NCBI RefSeq assembly: GCF_019399895.1
Contig: NC_091887.1
Location: forward strand, 3,038,001-3,102,000
Reading direction: 5' to 3'
Source: Cardiocondyla obscurior
Lineage: Eukaryota; Arthropoda; Insecta; Hymenoptera; Formicidae
DNA: 64,000 nucleotides
The notes beneath the pieces were generated by a model. That model was given only the letters and a program-made list of their open reading frames with translations. It did not search any database and had not been told where the DNA came from. Of the stretch, positions 1 through 13,616 are shown piece after piece (within the stretch, counting starts at the first letter, position 1; each line of letters opens with the position of its first letter). Position numbers and translations under genes: made by a program.

Positions 1-2938
1 CCGGCAAGGCCGAGTCCAGTCCAGGGTGTTTGGCAGCGCCGCCTGGCGACGAATCCAATATTAGCGGCAACATCGCGAAAATGGGCGGGTTTTGGTATAC
101 GCAAAGTCACGCCTAGGCAACCCCACTCGCTGTCGTGATAGGTAAGTCCCACCTCTCTTGCGTCATACGTTGTGATAAAGCGTTCATTCCTGGTGAACGG
201 GTTTGCTCGAGAAGGGCAGAAGAAAGATCTGAGGGAGAAGGAAGTCGACGCCGCTGCGTTACACATTGTCGTAACCTCCAGGGTAACCACAAATTGTGCG
301 TGTTGAAATATCACGAGATCTTTTCTCTCTTGACAGTAGAGAGAAAAAAATAAAACACCCTTTTCTCTAATGCAAAATGTGAAATTTACGATTAAGTTCT
401 CCTAAGAATTCCCTCCCAGATAAAGCTTTGACGTTATTATAGCGAAAGTTTCTTGAACATTCGCGTGAGAAGCTGTACAAGGTACATTTTAGAAGCAAAA
501 TAACATATCGAGTTTAAATACGTCTTTCTACACGGTAATTTTTTCTGTAGAAATTTTTTCATATCCTGTATGACACGAAGAACAAAATAAAAAACTTTTT
601 TTAATCTAAGACAAACAGTTTCTTTTCTCACATTTCAATATTTTCTTTAATACAAGAATTGCATGAAAATAATTATTTTTTATATTTAACATTACATTTA
701 CTGTTACAATAAACCTTCACAACTAATTGTCTACATCTCTTCCGACTCTTACAAGATAACGCGATTCTCTTAAAAGACAAACGCATTACATTAGAGGAAA
801 AAAAAAAAAAATCGTTTTCTGTTCCAACGAAATGTTCAAACTCCTCACCCCCTCGTCACAGTTGCGTTTTGCTCAAAAAGCGACACGGCAGTGGGAGAAA
901 CGAGCTTCAAGCCAAAGGGGGGGGGAGGGGGAAAAGAAAAAGAGAAAGAGAGAAAGAGAGAGAGTCCGTAGAGTGACCATCCGATATCCCGTCATAAAGG
1001 GAAACCGGTTTCGTTGCAACGTAGACGGAAACCGTCGCTCTCCGATCAGAAATTCCTGACGCGATGCCCCCGGTGTCCCGATGATGGAATCCGCGAAAAC
1101 AGCGTCCGCTTGACCCGCGCCATCGTCGTCGCTGTCGCCCGAAGCCGCCTTGTTCCGCGGCGCGATTAAGCCTGAGTGTTTACAGGGGAGGCCGATCGGC
1201 GGAATGCAGAAAAACACGTCTACGAAGTGAGCTGTCGACGCCGCGGCGTACGAGATGCACTCCTAGGGCCCGGCTCTTCGGGATCCAGCCGTATCGCGAC
1301 TTTGTGTTCGAATTCTACCGCGAGATGTGAATCACTGATGGAAAGAACGATATCGCGATGGACGTTCTAATCGAACCGCGGCGCTGCCGCAATAAAATAA
1401 CATGAGATGTGCTGGACTTAACGTCAATTGAGGGAGGCGATGACAAAGCAGAGGAAAGACTTAATTAATTTATCAATTAATTATAGTTTTATGTGATTAT
1501 TAATAAGTAGCTTCGCGTTAAAATTGTTGAAGTACTTGATGCTTTTAAAATAAAGAAAAGAGAAAAAAAAATGATCGTTATATCTTCTTTTTTTTTTACG
1601 CGTTATATATTTACTCTTGAATATTTGCCTATTAAACTACAATCGTTCCTTTGTTACGTGTCTAACCACAAAATAGTGCGCTGGCAATATGCTTAGACAC
1701 TTGAGACTCTGGTATTTTCAGTATTATTCTCTTTCACAAACGGAAACGGTCTGCGAGCGGTAAACCGTAAAGCAGCTTCCGAATTGAAAGTGGTGGTCAG
1801 GTTCACGAGAGTGCTTTTGAGCTTTGTCTCTGACTAAAATCCTTGCGCTTCTAGTTGAAAGGGCTTGCGTCTGCTGAATTCGCGTCGCTCTTTACGCTTT
1901 CAGCTTCGAGAGGTAACAGAGGAATCAAGAACGTAAATTCAAATTGAACTCAAAATACCGAAAATTCCAAAGTTGAATTGAGATAAAGCAATATTGAATA
2001 AATTTAGCGATAGAAAATTAAAAAAAATCTCATAAAGATTATTCAATTTTTAAACCCAATTAGGAAACTTATTTATTAAAAATAAAAATGTATATAATAT
2101 TTCTAATTAAATTTACGTTTAAATTTAATTCGAAAGCAACCTTTTCTTCGACAATTAAAAAATTTAACATAAAAAAAAAAATTTTATATTTAAAGATTTA
2201 GAATAAAATTATACGCGCAAATGTTGCAAATTCAAGATTCGATCAATAACCGAACGTTATAAAAATTTCCACGTCCAATATTAAACTGTCGAGACTCGTC
2301 ACGAAGATCAATGTCTGGCAAGCGATGCAATTCGACGCCTAAAAGGTCGCACCTTGAGTTACGGAAAGGACACCCGCTTTCCGCAACCCGGCGGCTGACC
2401 GTTCTCGAATCGCTTGTGAGCTAAATGGTCCACCCAGTGGTCATTGTCGCTATTGTCTGCAGCCGGCGAGCCGCGGGCACGCGCGAATTTCGTGCGTATA
2501 GAGAAGCGGGACGCGACAATGAGCGGTCAGGCCGGTTACACGCGGGGCTCACAACGAACGTCACAATAAGCAGGACTTTGTAAATGTTCGAGCGGACGTT
2601 CGCGCTCGGGGCACAAAACCAACGAGCAGGAAGGCGCGAGCATAGAACCCCCAATTTCTAAGTGACAGTGGCAACATAAATCTTCGCATATTTCCATTTA
2701 CAAATAAATGCCTACTGTTGTACGCAAATATTACAATAGCGCGAAGGAGACAATTCGTTTTAAATTGCGAAATAGTAATTTTTTAAGTAGAATAAAATTT
2801 TTTCTCTAATTATTTTCTCGACGCATCTCGTCGAAGCAACGTTCGGTAAATGAATTAAATATCGTTTAATGTATTAATTACACGGAAATAAATGCCTATC
2901 TATATATGTAGCAAAAGGCGCAGAATTCTCTACGAGCA
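1..2938. other. Gene-poor segment, no gene recognised
   Basis: No coding region recognised. The first 1.4 kb is GC- and CpG-rich with short overlapping open frames on both strands that resemble no family. About 1.45-2.3 kb is AT-rich with poly-A/T tracts, and 2.3-2.65 kb is GC-rich again. A purine-rich G/A stretch lies at about 915-965. I see no tRNA, rRNA or mobile element. Confidence 0.5.
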
Positions 2939-2986
2939 GTGAAAAATACAAGCGCGCTAATACGTAGGGGCGACAACGACATCACA

Positions 2987-3128
2987 ATGGGCGAGGAGCC
3001 TCGTAAATGTCTAGCGAGAAAACGCCGCTTGCCCATTGTGGTGGCGACGAGCAGAAAATGTTCCAGACAGTCGGCGGATCGGAAACGCGTGCTGCTGAAT
3101 GCCTACGGGGATTACACGCTCATTCAAG
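2987..3128 (+). other. Possible first coding exon, unidentified
   Basis: An ATG in good context (a purine at -3 and G at +4) opens a frame beginning MGEEPRKCLARKRRLPIVV and running 47 codons to a plausible splice donor, CAAG followed by GTAATG. The peptide is rich in Arg and Lys and matches no family I know. The frame also runs past the donor into Arg-rich sequence, as chance frames in GC-rich DNA often do. No partner exon was found. It is listed only because start context, composition and donor agree. Confidence 0.17.
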
Positions 3129-3310
3129 GTAATGTAACAGACCGCCGCCACTGCCGGCGCCGCCGTTGCCATCGCCGTCGATCCTCACGAGCACCTCTTT
3201 CACAAATGGAGGGCATTCGGGGATTTTGGCTCGCTGCAGCAAGGATCACCGAGGATCAATCGATTAACCCTCAACTGACGTTCTATACCTCCGGGCCGGA
3301 ACCCTACTGA

Positions 3311-6300
3311 TTTTTCGGTGCGGCTGCTTTTCCGCACGTCGGAAGCTACGCATTTATTTAATCCTTCGTGCCAACCCATTTTTTAATCCTTGCGTTCGAA
3401 AGGCTGGCACAAGTTTGCAGCAAGTAGGTAGCAAGTGATTAATGCTTGTAAGGAATAACCCGCGTATTCCGCGAACAGCTTGCGTGTTTTAAAATAAGTT
3501 ATTTGTGGGCGTGTTTTTTTGAAGTAAGAATACAAAAGTGGAGACAAGCTCTTTTGTTAAAAAATTTTTTTTTGATATTGCATCCGAAATTGCCAAAAAT
3601 CTATTTCTTTCCCGGATGAATTTCGCCACGCGGTATTTTCTGATCGAAATCGCGAAGTGACCGAAAGCTTGTAAAACCAGAACCGGAATCAAGCGCTCCG
3701 TATGCTATTATTTGTAATAATACGTCAGCTGGACGACTCACATCTCGCCTAACGCGGTCACTTTATTGGCGGGATTTCCAGGTCGTAGAGCAGCAGCGCG
3801 TGCCGATCAATGAACGCTGCGTGGATTATGAGAGCGCTGGGTGATTCGTTGTCGAGGAGGCACGTGTTACCGCGGAACACGTGCCTGCTCAACGATGGGC
3901 TTTACAAGGGAGCCCAGACTTACTGACGGAATGGTTCTAAAGAGCCCCTTTTTACTACAAACGAACATATTCGGCAGCGTCTGTCCGCTCGATTTTCGTC
4001 CAAAAATCTTATTTGCCTTTTATCTTACAATTCAATTTAGTTCAATTAAATATAAATTAAATGTATATAATAATAAGAAACATATTTTATAATATTGCAA
4101 TAAAATGTACAATTTAATTAGTCATTAATACAGCGGCTTCGTTCGATATCCGAATATGTTCGATGCCCGGGCCGCTCGATCATTTGGCTCAATAGCTCGA
4201 AGCGTAAATCAATTCTCCACGTGCATTACGCGCGTCGTTCGCAGAGAGCTTCTCGAAAATTATCGATGCGAAAACGGCGCTTCGTCTGGCGCCGCGCCGA
4301 TGCGAAATCTCGCTCGAGCGAGATTTGATCCGGCCGTCCCGTCTATGAGCGTTCTGGTGGATGAACTCCGCGCGCGTTTATATTTGCGGTACTTAATGCG
4401 CGCGATTCGTATGCGCCGGGTCCCGCAATCGCAATAAACTGCACGGCGAGGCCGCGGCGCGCTTTTGCCGGCCATGGACTCGGACAAAACGGCGGTGAAA
4501 AAAAATTGGAAATCTCGTCGGTCCACTCGCGTCGACGATGCCAGACTCGACGCGCCGGCCGGCAGTTTGCGAGAAATTAGTATGCGCGATGTCTCGGAGG
4601 GCCGTTTCCTTTTTGCGAGCGGTTCTTGCTCCGAGAATGAAAAAATCTGAGGGAAGGAAAAAAAATTCGACGCGAGCGCGAATTGATTTCTGACAGGGCC
4701 TTCGGACGCTTCGAAAATTTATGTGGAAGTATCTTCAAAAGGTTAATATTTTTTTTTTTCTTTTTTTTCCGTTCGTGAGAATCGTGAAAATATATTATTT
4801 CTAAAAACTGCACCGTGGGAATCTTTTTAGAAGGATTTTATGACGTGCGATTTTTCGTTAGATTTATAAATTTTGTGCATACCATTAGCTACAAATAAAC
4901 CGATGAATATTTCTTGCTAAAAATTTGTTTGACCGGTGAAGAAAATGGCACCTGTATGAGATTACGTAGCAATAATAATGATTTCTCTTTTTCTCTCTTT
5001 CTCCCATATCGAAAGCGTCCTCTTAGGACGTCCCAGACGGATATCCTCTTACTGGCACGTGGCCCGCACGTGCCCTTTTGCCGACTAGTTCCACGAGATC
5101 GAAGGAGGGTTCCTTCCGCGCGATCCTATAAAGCTATTAATTAAGCGAGATTCGAGGTACGTCGGACTCGAAGATAGATTCTCGCGACTTCGAAGCGTGC
5201 GTCACGTTTCCGCCGCCGGCTTTGAAATCCGGCACGACCCAATTGCCGACTCCAATCGCCTATTATTTCAGATTTAGCGCGAATTTAGCCTTATTCCGAA
5301 ACTCGGATGTCCTCCCCCTGTTGGGACACACGACGTTCTAAATCGCTTCGGTTCACAGGCGAGATTAAAACTTGGAAAACGATCGTCATTCGATACTTCA
5401 GCCTAACAATACTTCAATTTTTTTTTTTTAAATTAATTTTCCTCGTCTTATATTTCAAAATTTACAATGCAATTTGCAAATACAATAAATGAATTGCATA
5501 AATTTCGAGTGCCATCGAGCGTGTAAAATGTTTAAATTTGTTGTTTAACGAAGGGTGAATTATTGGGGATAAATCTGAACGTAAATTGAAATAAAATGCA
5601 ACAAAAATAAATGAGCGAAAGCGCCCAGAACTACTTGTCGACGCAAGCCGCTTGACAGCTAAATCCGCCGTGTAAAGTAACACGACATGTTGACGAGAGC
5701 TGATCTGACGTGTAAGGGATACTCGTAAAAAAATGGGTTCTACACCCTACCACGGAGCTCACGTGCGCTATTATTGTGGGAAAAAGCAGCACATTCTCAG
5801 CCCGATCTACCCTCGTGTGATTTTTTTAAGAACGCAACAATTTGCAGGAAACGAGGGCAGAAGAACCATAAAAATATATTCCATCTCTCGCATACATAAT
5901 AATTTATATACCGTACGCATAAATGCATAAAAAAAACGTATTAAAGTTTAACGTAACTGTTGGAAATTTCTTTTCATTCTCCGTGTAATGCCTATTTTAT
6001 TTTTATATATTTTATAACATATCCATAATTTTTACTTTTATTTAATAAATCGGTAATTTTTTATCGTGTCGATATACCGCGATAATTCTTCCGATGACTC
6101 TTAGATTTGCAGCTAATTGCGGTGCGCTTAGGCGAAAAAAAAAATGGGACGTTTCCATAGCGTTTTATCATCCGGCTTATCACGAGGGCGCGTTGCGTTT
6201 CCCCCAATATTTCACCTCCATAAAAATCTCATAAACAATGCGATCAGCCTGCGCGCGACAGGACGTGTGTCCTGAACCCCGTCCGTTTCATATTACAGAC

Positions 6301-7172
6301 TTCCAGGATTCATCCATCATACCAGAAAAAGCCCCGTCGCAATGAAACCGCCAGCGTGGCAGCTCGTGATTGATAAAACATCAAATTAGTTAACCCAACC
6401 CCGACATCTTAAGCCGCGTCAATCCTGAGCGCGCAAAAAAAAAAGTGTGCTAGATATACGGCAATAATCTAATTAGACTTCGAAGAAAAGTATTATATAT
6501 TTAAATTTAATATCCATATTATTAAAAGAATTTTTAATATGACAAATTTTAAATTAGTTTTACGTGTGGAAATATTTTTGACGTTACTTATGTATTCTTT
6601 GAAAAATTAATATGTAAATTTTAATTTATATTTTATTTAATGTAATACAGATCCTTAGAAATTTTAGATTTTTACGATAAATAATGTATAATAAACGACA
6701 AAATAGCTAGATTGGTTGGACCAAATGAAAAAAGTTTGTTCAGAAAGTGATTCTCATTTTCTCTTTGGCTTTTATAGAATACGATAGAATATCGTACAAG
6801 CTTGTTGGACAGCAAATTTTTCTAAATGGTCGATCATGCTTTGTTAATTTGTGTGAAATCATTCGTTTTCACGGATCTTCACGCCCTTTGTACCGTCTCC
6901 GAATCTCGGAGATTGGTCATCCATAAAAGATTCTTTCGGCACGCTGCGAGCTCAAAAAGCAGCCGTCATTCTCTGCCCACTCTCTTTCCAACTTTATAGC
7001 AGAACTTTTTCGCGCAGTACTTTTCCGACACCCTCCAAAAAAAAAAAGCGAAAAGTTCCAAAAGTTTACTTCAAATCAAAATTACTCATTCGAAGATTCA
7101 GAAATTTTAAGGGAAATAATTATTTCCTATTATTATTTGAAAGTTACATAATATTTCATAAAGGTTGAGACT
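3311..7172. other. Gene-poor segment, no gene recognised
   Basis: CpG-rich patches (about 4.15-4.7 kb and 5.0-5.3 kb) alternate with AT-rich DNA (4.0-4.1, 5.4-5.6, 5.9-6.1, 6.45-6.72 and 7.08-7.16 kb) and short poly-A/T runs. Open frames are under 100 codons, overlap on both strands and show no domain. No structural RNA or repeat array was seen. Confidence 0.5.
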
Positions 7173-7262
7173 TTGCGTAATTTCCGTTCAGAGCATCCGT
7201 TTTACTTTCATTCGCGCGGACCAGTGTTAGCTCGCAAACACAGCGAAAAAAGACAAAAAGAG

Positions 7263-7283
7263 AAAAAAAAAAAAAAAAAAAAA
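7263..7283 (+). repeat. Poly-A tract (21 bp)
   Basis: An uninterrupted run of A within a purine-rich stretch. It produces a poly-lysine run in one chance plus-strand frame and poly-phenylalanine in a minus-strand frame, which explains the apparent long open frames nearby. Confidence 0.85.
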
Positions 7284-7583
7284 GAGGAACTCGCGCTGGT
7301 GCCTCGATCTCTCGAAGGTACGGCTTTCGCGGGCGGACTTCGAAGTGGCCAGTTATTTATGGCTGGTGGTATTAGAGGTGGATATAAACGTCGGTTATTG
7401 CAAACACTTAACAGTCCGTATATCAATCAGACGCCAGCCCGACGCGCAGCCCCTCGAGAGAGTGAAGAGGGTGACGTTGCGCCGCACTCTCTTCCCGAGC
7501 GCATCTCGCGACGAAGTGCATCTGCATCTTCGTCGACGCGTTCGACGCACTTGGCCGAGCGTTACGTGAGCGCGCCGACGAAA

Positions 7584-7706
7584 ATGCACGCCAACGTCAG
7601 CGATATCTCCTTGATGATATTTGTTTGCTTGTTTATTTCCCAACCGACCGAACTCGAGACGGAGTTTGCACAATCGGGACAATTTATGTATATAGAAAAT
7701 TCGTAA
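7584..7706 (+). other. Short ORF with signal-peptide-like start
   Basis: An ATG starts a 40-codon frame beginning MHANVSDISLMIFVCLFIS, which reads like a short secretion signal, followed by a polar acidic part and a TAA stop. It sits at the 3' edge of a GC-rich block that could act as a promoter or 5' UTR. A possible donor (T followed by GTATAT) lies near its end. There is no homology or partner exon, so this may be chance. Confidence 0.13.
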
Positions 7707-10700
7707 CTATTGTGCAATATAGATTAGCTTTAATCTCGGTTCAGCACACTCCTTATCTTTTTCAAGAATTTGAAAGAGATTAGGCTCCGTGCGTGGCCGA
7801 TAAAAACCGGGCGAATTAAAATAATAAGTTAAAATTTTAACGCTAGGCACAGCGGTGGAGAAAACGAATATATTTTCGACGCCGAATATACATTCTTAAC
7901 TTTGTGTTAATATATCTTGCGAGGAAGACGTAAGGTTTACTATAAACGCCGCATAATCGCTTGTTTTACGGTTGACGCATTCCTAACGCGGGATTTACGA
8001 CTTTTTATCACGGGCCGGACGAATATACGGAGTGCAATCGAGAGCCGGCGGCGGTTGTGCATCGATTGAACTATAAACGAGCATAACTGGAAACTCATTC
8101 AGGGGTCCACTGCTCAGCCACTCGTGTCGTAAAATGTTTTTTCGACACGTCGCCGACCCCAATAAAATGGCAGCTGCCCCCAAGACTTTTCACGGTGGCA
8201 TTATAACACCTGTCATCCGTGGAAAATCCATCCACGGGGCGTGTTCGTTTCCGCGCGTGTAACACGTGAAATACCTGTCGTTCGTTTTAAGGCACAAAAG
8301 ACCCGGAGTAATTCACCGCCTCCATTATATTTGTTTACGCTGCTGTTCTTTTCACGAATAATTGTAAAAGTACGTTCGAGTGCCAAAGTGGAGATGTCGG
8401 TTAGGTAAATCTAATAAACGTAAAAAATTGTGATCGGGGATATTCGGATTCGGATGCGAAACTCAATTCGACATAGTCACATAGAGTCCCCTCGCGATAG
8501 AATTCCAAGACCCTGGATGCGTAAATTAATTGATTTGCAGTTTCCCCGGCGACCAATTCACGAGCGAGAGTTCTAGCGGGGCGTACCGCTCGATAGAAGG
8601 CTTCAAACGCGGTGTTAAATTCCGCGACGTAACGTATCTCACATCCAAACTCTCCGCTCATCCGCCTCTCTAATCCGGCTCTAATCTTCCCCCCTTAATC
8701 CGGTTCGGCGTCGATTTTCTCGATCTCGGACCACCGGTACGACACCGGGAGAGGACCAAGAAGATCGTTCTCCCGAAGCATCGCCGCAGCTGCGCGCACA
8801 CTGCAGTCGCATAATTTATGGCATCGACGGGGAGAGGCCGGGGTGGAAAAGGGCGGGAGCGCGAGGGCGAGGAGGAAGAAAGATTAACAGTAAGAGAGCG
8901 AGAGGAAGACAGGTCGGCCGCACGGACATTAAGATACCAACGAGAGAGCGAGAAGGGGTAAGGGGACGAGGGGGGAAAGACGCGGGGACAAGCATTCTTT
9001 ATGCGCTTTATCGGCCTTATCAAACGGCCGGTAGTGATGTGACTTGAGCAACTCGACGTCTCTTACTCTCCCGCGGACGGCATTCCCGTTCTTTTCCATT
9101 CCGTCCTCCGTTTCGCGTTGGTGCCGGCCGTTATTTATGAACGTCACTGGAAACGGTGTTTGAGGCCCGAGGATTACCCCCTTGTTAAACAGTGTTATTG
9201 TATAAGTGTCGGTTTAATGTTTCAATGTAACGAGCGAGCGAGCGAGCGGCGTTAAATCATCTATCTAGTATTTCACTCTTTAATTACGAAACTTTTCATT
9301 GTCGAACGAATGAAAATGATAGGAAAACGTAAAAGAAGGACAATTAGTACAAAATGTGTGAAACTGAGATACAAAAGAAATCGCCCGCTAATACTTAATA
9401 ATTAAAACACGTAAAAAATATAAGAATATTTTTAGACCAACGTACTTCCTTTTTCTTCGCGATTATGTGTGCCGAGGGTTGCAAATTCTGGTACGCTCGA
9501 AATCAAAATCTTGAATTAAAGGAAGGAAAGCGAGAAATGTGTAAAGAAAAAAAAAAGCTCTATTTTTCACGTGTCCCGTTGCAAGTCCTCGACGAGACGG
9601 CGGAAAAGTAAGCCGACCGTCGCGTTGACACAATTTTTTCAAGAGCGCGGCGCGACACGCGCGGACACGTGAGTTATTTACTGCGCGTAAATGAAGATAT
9701 ATCGTAGGGAAATCCTTTTTAACGACCGGCCTATCTCTCTCGCTCTTTTCCGTCTTCCCCATGTTTTTCATCTTTCTCTCGTTCTCCTTCTCTTTTCTCA
9801 CTTTACTCCGCTTGAAAGTCATTAAACGTCAACATATGCATGTTCCTATGTTCTTAGGCACACATCACAGGCTTCATGGATAAAGAATCGCGTCCGCGTT
9901 AAAATCATGCCGAAATGTCTTGTGCACGTGTCGCAAAAATCACCTCGACGTAAATGAGCAGTCGTGAATTTACAACTGTTTGAGTTACATTTAATTTGGT
10001 AAAAAAAAAAAATTAAATACTAACGGAAGTTTCGTTAAGAATATTAAAGTAATTTTTTTTTTTTTTCGAAGAAACAATCGTAAAGAGTAGAGAATGGCTA
10101 AATTATAACGAATTGTTGAAAAAGAGATTCTTAATCTTTTTATTCGCGATGGTTTCTGAATGTTAAAATATTCATATTTTTTAATTTGCAATGAAGTAAA
10201 AAAACTACACATCATCGATTTTAGTTTACCTGAACCAATTCGGCACAGATTTTTACCTGTTTGTATTAAGAGCTCCTTGCTACTTTCAATCGATCAAAAA
10301 ATTCTAGAATGTTTATTCGCTCATTGTTTCCATTACAGAAACTTCAAGATATTTTGTGCAAAAATATATAGATAAAGAAAAGTAGAAAGGTAGACCGTGA
10401 TTTAGAAAGGAGAAATAATGCGAAAGAAACTTTTCCATTCAGAATAACTTGTCACAAAAAGGGATTCGGCCCTTTATTTTGACCTTGTCGGTTCAGCAAT
10501 AACCCTGACAAATCTTCCAAAGATTTTAGCTGTCACTCATTGTCACAGGTTATTAACGAACAGTTTTATATGTATATGTAGAGTGAGGTGAGTGTTTATG
10601 TAAAGATTCTAACCTGCTCCGTACGGATCACTTCAAGTGTAAAATTCGCAAAATTCACAATTTCGAGAAAATAAAAAAAGTTCACGCTGGGAGTTTTTAA

Positions 10701-13616
10701 CTCTCGAATTTTTAACTCCCACGAGCGATCTTCCTTCAAAGATCGATTATCAAACCGTGAGAAACTGAAAGCGAGGATCGCGTTTCGAGATACAAATTAT
10801 ACTTCACCGAAAACGCGATGAAATGTGACGAATATGTGACGAGGATCAAACTGAACATCGAGGATTCATCTATTAAACCGTATCGCATTTCAAAACTGGT
10901 TTCAGCCGAGTTTGTCAGTGGAAACGCGACTATAAATACAGCCCTAAAAACGAAGCGTGCGCGAGCTTGGAAGAGACATACGATTATCTAGAATCGGGCC
11001 TGTCATTTCTTATCTACGTCGTCTCTCGCGTCACAGATCATTGACTGAAATACACCCGCGTATCTGTATTAATTTAGATAATCGCGCTTTAAGAGAATTC
11101 CGGCCGAAGACGGTTTCCCGGAAGTATATGCGCCTCGCGACTTTATGCGCGCAGCAAATTATCAGAGACAAATTAATGTCTTAATTACCCCCAAATATTA
11201 ACATACAAAAGAAAGTTTAACGCTGATACTCGTGTAATTTTTTTTTTTTTCCTCTCTCGCTTCTATTTTTCGTAAGAAAAGTTACATGCAGCTTTACACC
11301 GGTTGAAGAAAATAAATATTAATGTCACAAATCTCTTTTGCTGTATGTAAAATTAATAGCATGTTTTATATAACATTATACGATGCATTATTCAGTTAAT
11401 TTGACTTTAATTCAATGCAGTAATACGTTGTATCTGTTTATACGAATCTGATCGACAGAGAGGAACGAGACAACGCTCGGAGGAGGGACTAGAAAAGTGT
11501 TTTAGCGAGGAGGAAAGATAAGCGGCTGAGTATCGCGCGACCGGAATACAGATGACCGACGATGATAAGAAAATGAATAATACAATATTTTATTTGTTTC
11601 ACCCGAGGGATACGGACACGCGAAAGGGCGCATCGATAGATCTCGGCGCGATTGTACGAGCCATATCGCCTCGTTATTAAAACTACAAACGGTTTTAGCA
11701 CGACTTCGCTCAAATAATGGACAGTAAATTGCCGGACGTTGCAATTTTCGATTAACTTGTTCGTCAGGTGATAAACGGAGCTTTCGTGTACTTAAGGAAT
11801 CGAAGAAGGCTTCGATCGACGCGAGAAAAAAATTTCGACGAAAAAGCAAGATGTTTTTAACATATATTTAATTTATAATCACGACAGCTCGCGTTTTGGC
11901 GTACCCTCGACTGTCAATTTGCTGGATTTTTAAATTCTCCGGTCCACGGACTCCACGATATTCGTATAACGCATGCATATATATTCGTGCTAGATCCCGC
12001 TATCGGGCGAGATCCCTGCGCGCAGCATCTTCCCGCGGTTCATCCAGCGATGAAAAATGTTAAGAGACACGTACAACGTCATTGTGTCGCCAGTAACGTG
12101 AAACCTCATGGACTTCTCCCTTCTTTCTCTCTCTCTTCCTCCGTCCGACATAACACAACCGCTCTCGCATAACGCATGGCACGAGTCCAGGGAACGAGTG
12201 TGATAAACATGTCAGCGTGACTGGACCCCCTGCAGCGGGCCCGGTCCGCCGTCCGAGGGGAGACTCGAGAGTTTGATGCCCCCGTTACCTGTGCGCCCGA
12301 ACTTTAACGCCAAGCTCGCACAGAAATCACATTTTCTCGAGGGATATCTTGGACTTCGAGCCTACTCGCTCGCCCGAAAAAAAAAAACAAACCTGGAAGG
12401 TGCGCGCCCTTCGATGTGACAGATACAGCGAAACGACTCTTTAATATTGGGTGCCCTGATAAGCAAGGACTCGATCGTTATCGAGATTCATCGATTACTA
12501 ATCTTTTAAAAATTGTACGATTATTCGGGAGAATAATAAAAAATACAGAAACGTCTTCTCTCCTTTTTCTCTCTCTCCTTCGAGCATCTTATCTATCGTA
12601 ATCTATACAGTTCGAGCTTGGTTATTTTTACATATTTTCAGGTATCCCGGGTTCTCGCGTCAATGTTACCGGCGACATTAAGAGGAAGAGGCCTCTCGAT
12701 TGGCCGCGGATCGCCATCAGACCCGAGTGCGACGAGTGCACAAATCACGACGTAACGCGCCGATCTCTTCGAGGCTTCGTCGTAATTTTCGTCGACGTAA
12801 TGCCCGATGACAGCCGTGGCAGTTAAACGTGCATCATCGTCGTATATCGACGCGGATGCCTCGTTGCCTCTGTATCTAACTTCACCGCTGGGCGATAAGG
12901 CTTCTTATTAAATATCCCATAAAGAGCAGCCGTGCGTTTTCCTTTCTCGACTTTCTTTCGTCTCTTTCTTGCTCTTTTTTTCCTCTCCTGGCTTCTTTCT
13001 CCCTTTCTCTCCCGTCTCTCTTTCTTTATCTCTTTGACTTTCTGCGAGAGAAGACGGGACGGCGATCATCCGTGATCGACATGGAGGGCCCCATAAACGC
13101 GCGGCACGGAATGTTGGTCATCGTGCCGCCCCGAGCACGGAATCGGAATCGGTGGCAGTACAGCAAATCAGACATTTTATTCAACATAACCGCCAGTCGG
13201 GCCGACAGCTCTTCATATGGGTTATCTCCTTGCGCCGCGTCGCCGCTCTAAATGCAGTCTTCAAACGCCGCATCGGGCCCCGTGGTGGGAATGCGGTCCC
13301 AACAGTGCAGTGATACTCAAATCGTTACATCGCCGTGCAACCGCGTTACACTACCGACTATTTTCTAATTACAGTCTAAAGATTTCAAACCCGGTTATTC
13401 CAATCGAGCTCTGAGCTGGATATTTCGTAAATACTTTCGTGGTCGCGTTATATTTCTTCCACCTGCTCTTTCAAGTAAAAACTTTTATTGATAAAATTAA
13501 TTTCCACATATTGTATAAATTTTAACAATAAGTTTAATAATATTCCTTCAGAGAAATTTTTTTTTTTTTCTTAAAATAAAATGCCGGCTACAAATTGTAC
13601 AAATTTCTACGATTTA
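7707..13616. other. Gene-poor segment, no gene recognised
   Basis: Same character as the preceding segments: CpG-rich islands (about 8.5-9.2 kb, 12.2-13.3 kb) and AT-rich intervals (about 9.3-9.45, 9.95-10.4, 11.2-11.45 kb) with poly-T runs, plus a pyrimidine-rich stretch at about 12.94-13.04 kb. A weak inverted repeat (arms GGGAGTT and its complement) is at about 10,688-10,722. No gene or RNA was recognised. Confidence 0.5.
9231..9248. repeat. Tetranucleotide microsatellite (CGAG)n
   Basis: About four tandem copies of CGAG in an otherwise unremarkable GC-rich flank. Confidence 0.7.

Noticed and set aside
7173..7706. 177-codon plus-strand frame
   Set aside because: The first part is driven by a poly-A tract (poly-Lys) and GC-rich sequence. 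Only its last 40 codons, from an internal ATG, were kept as a weak candidate.
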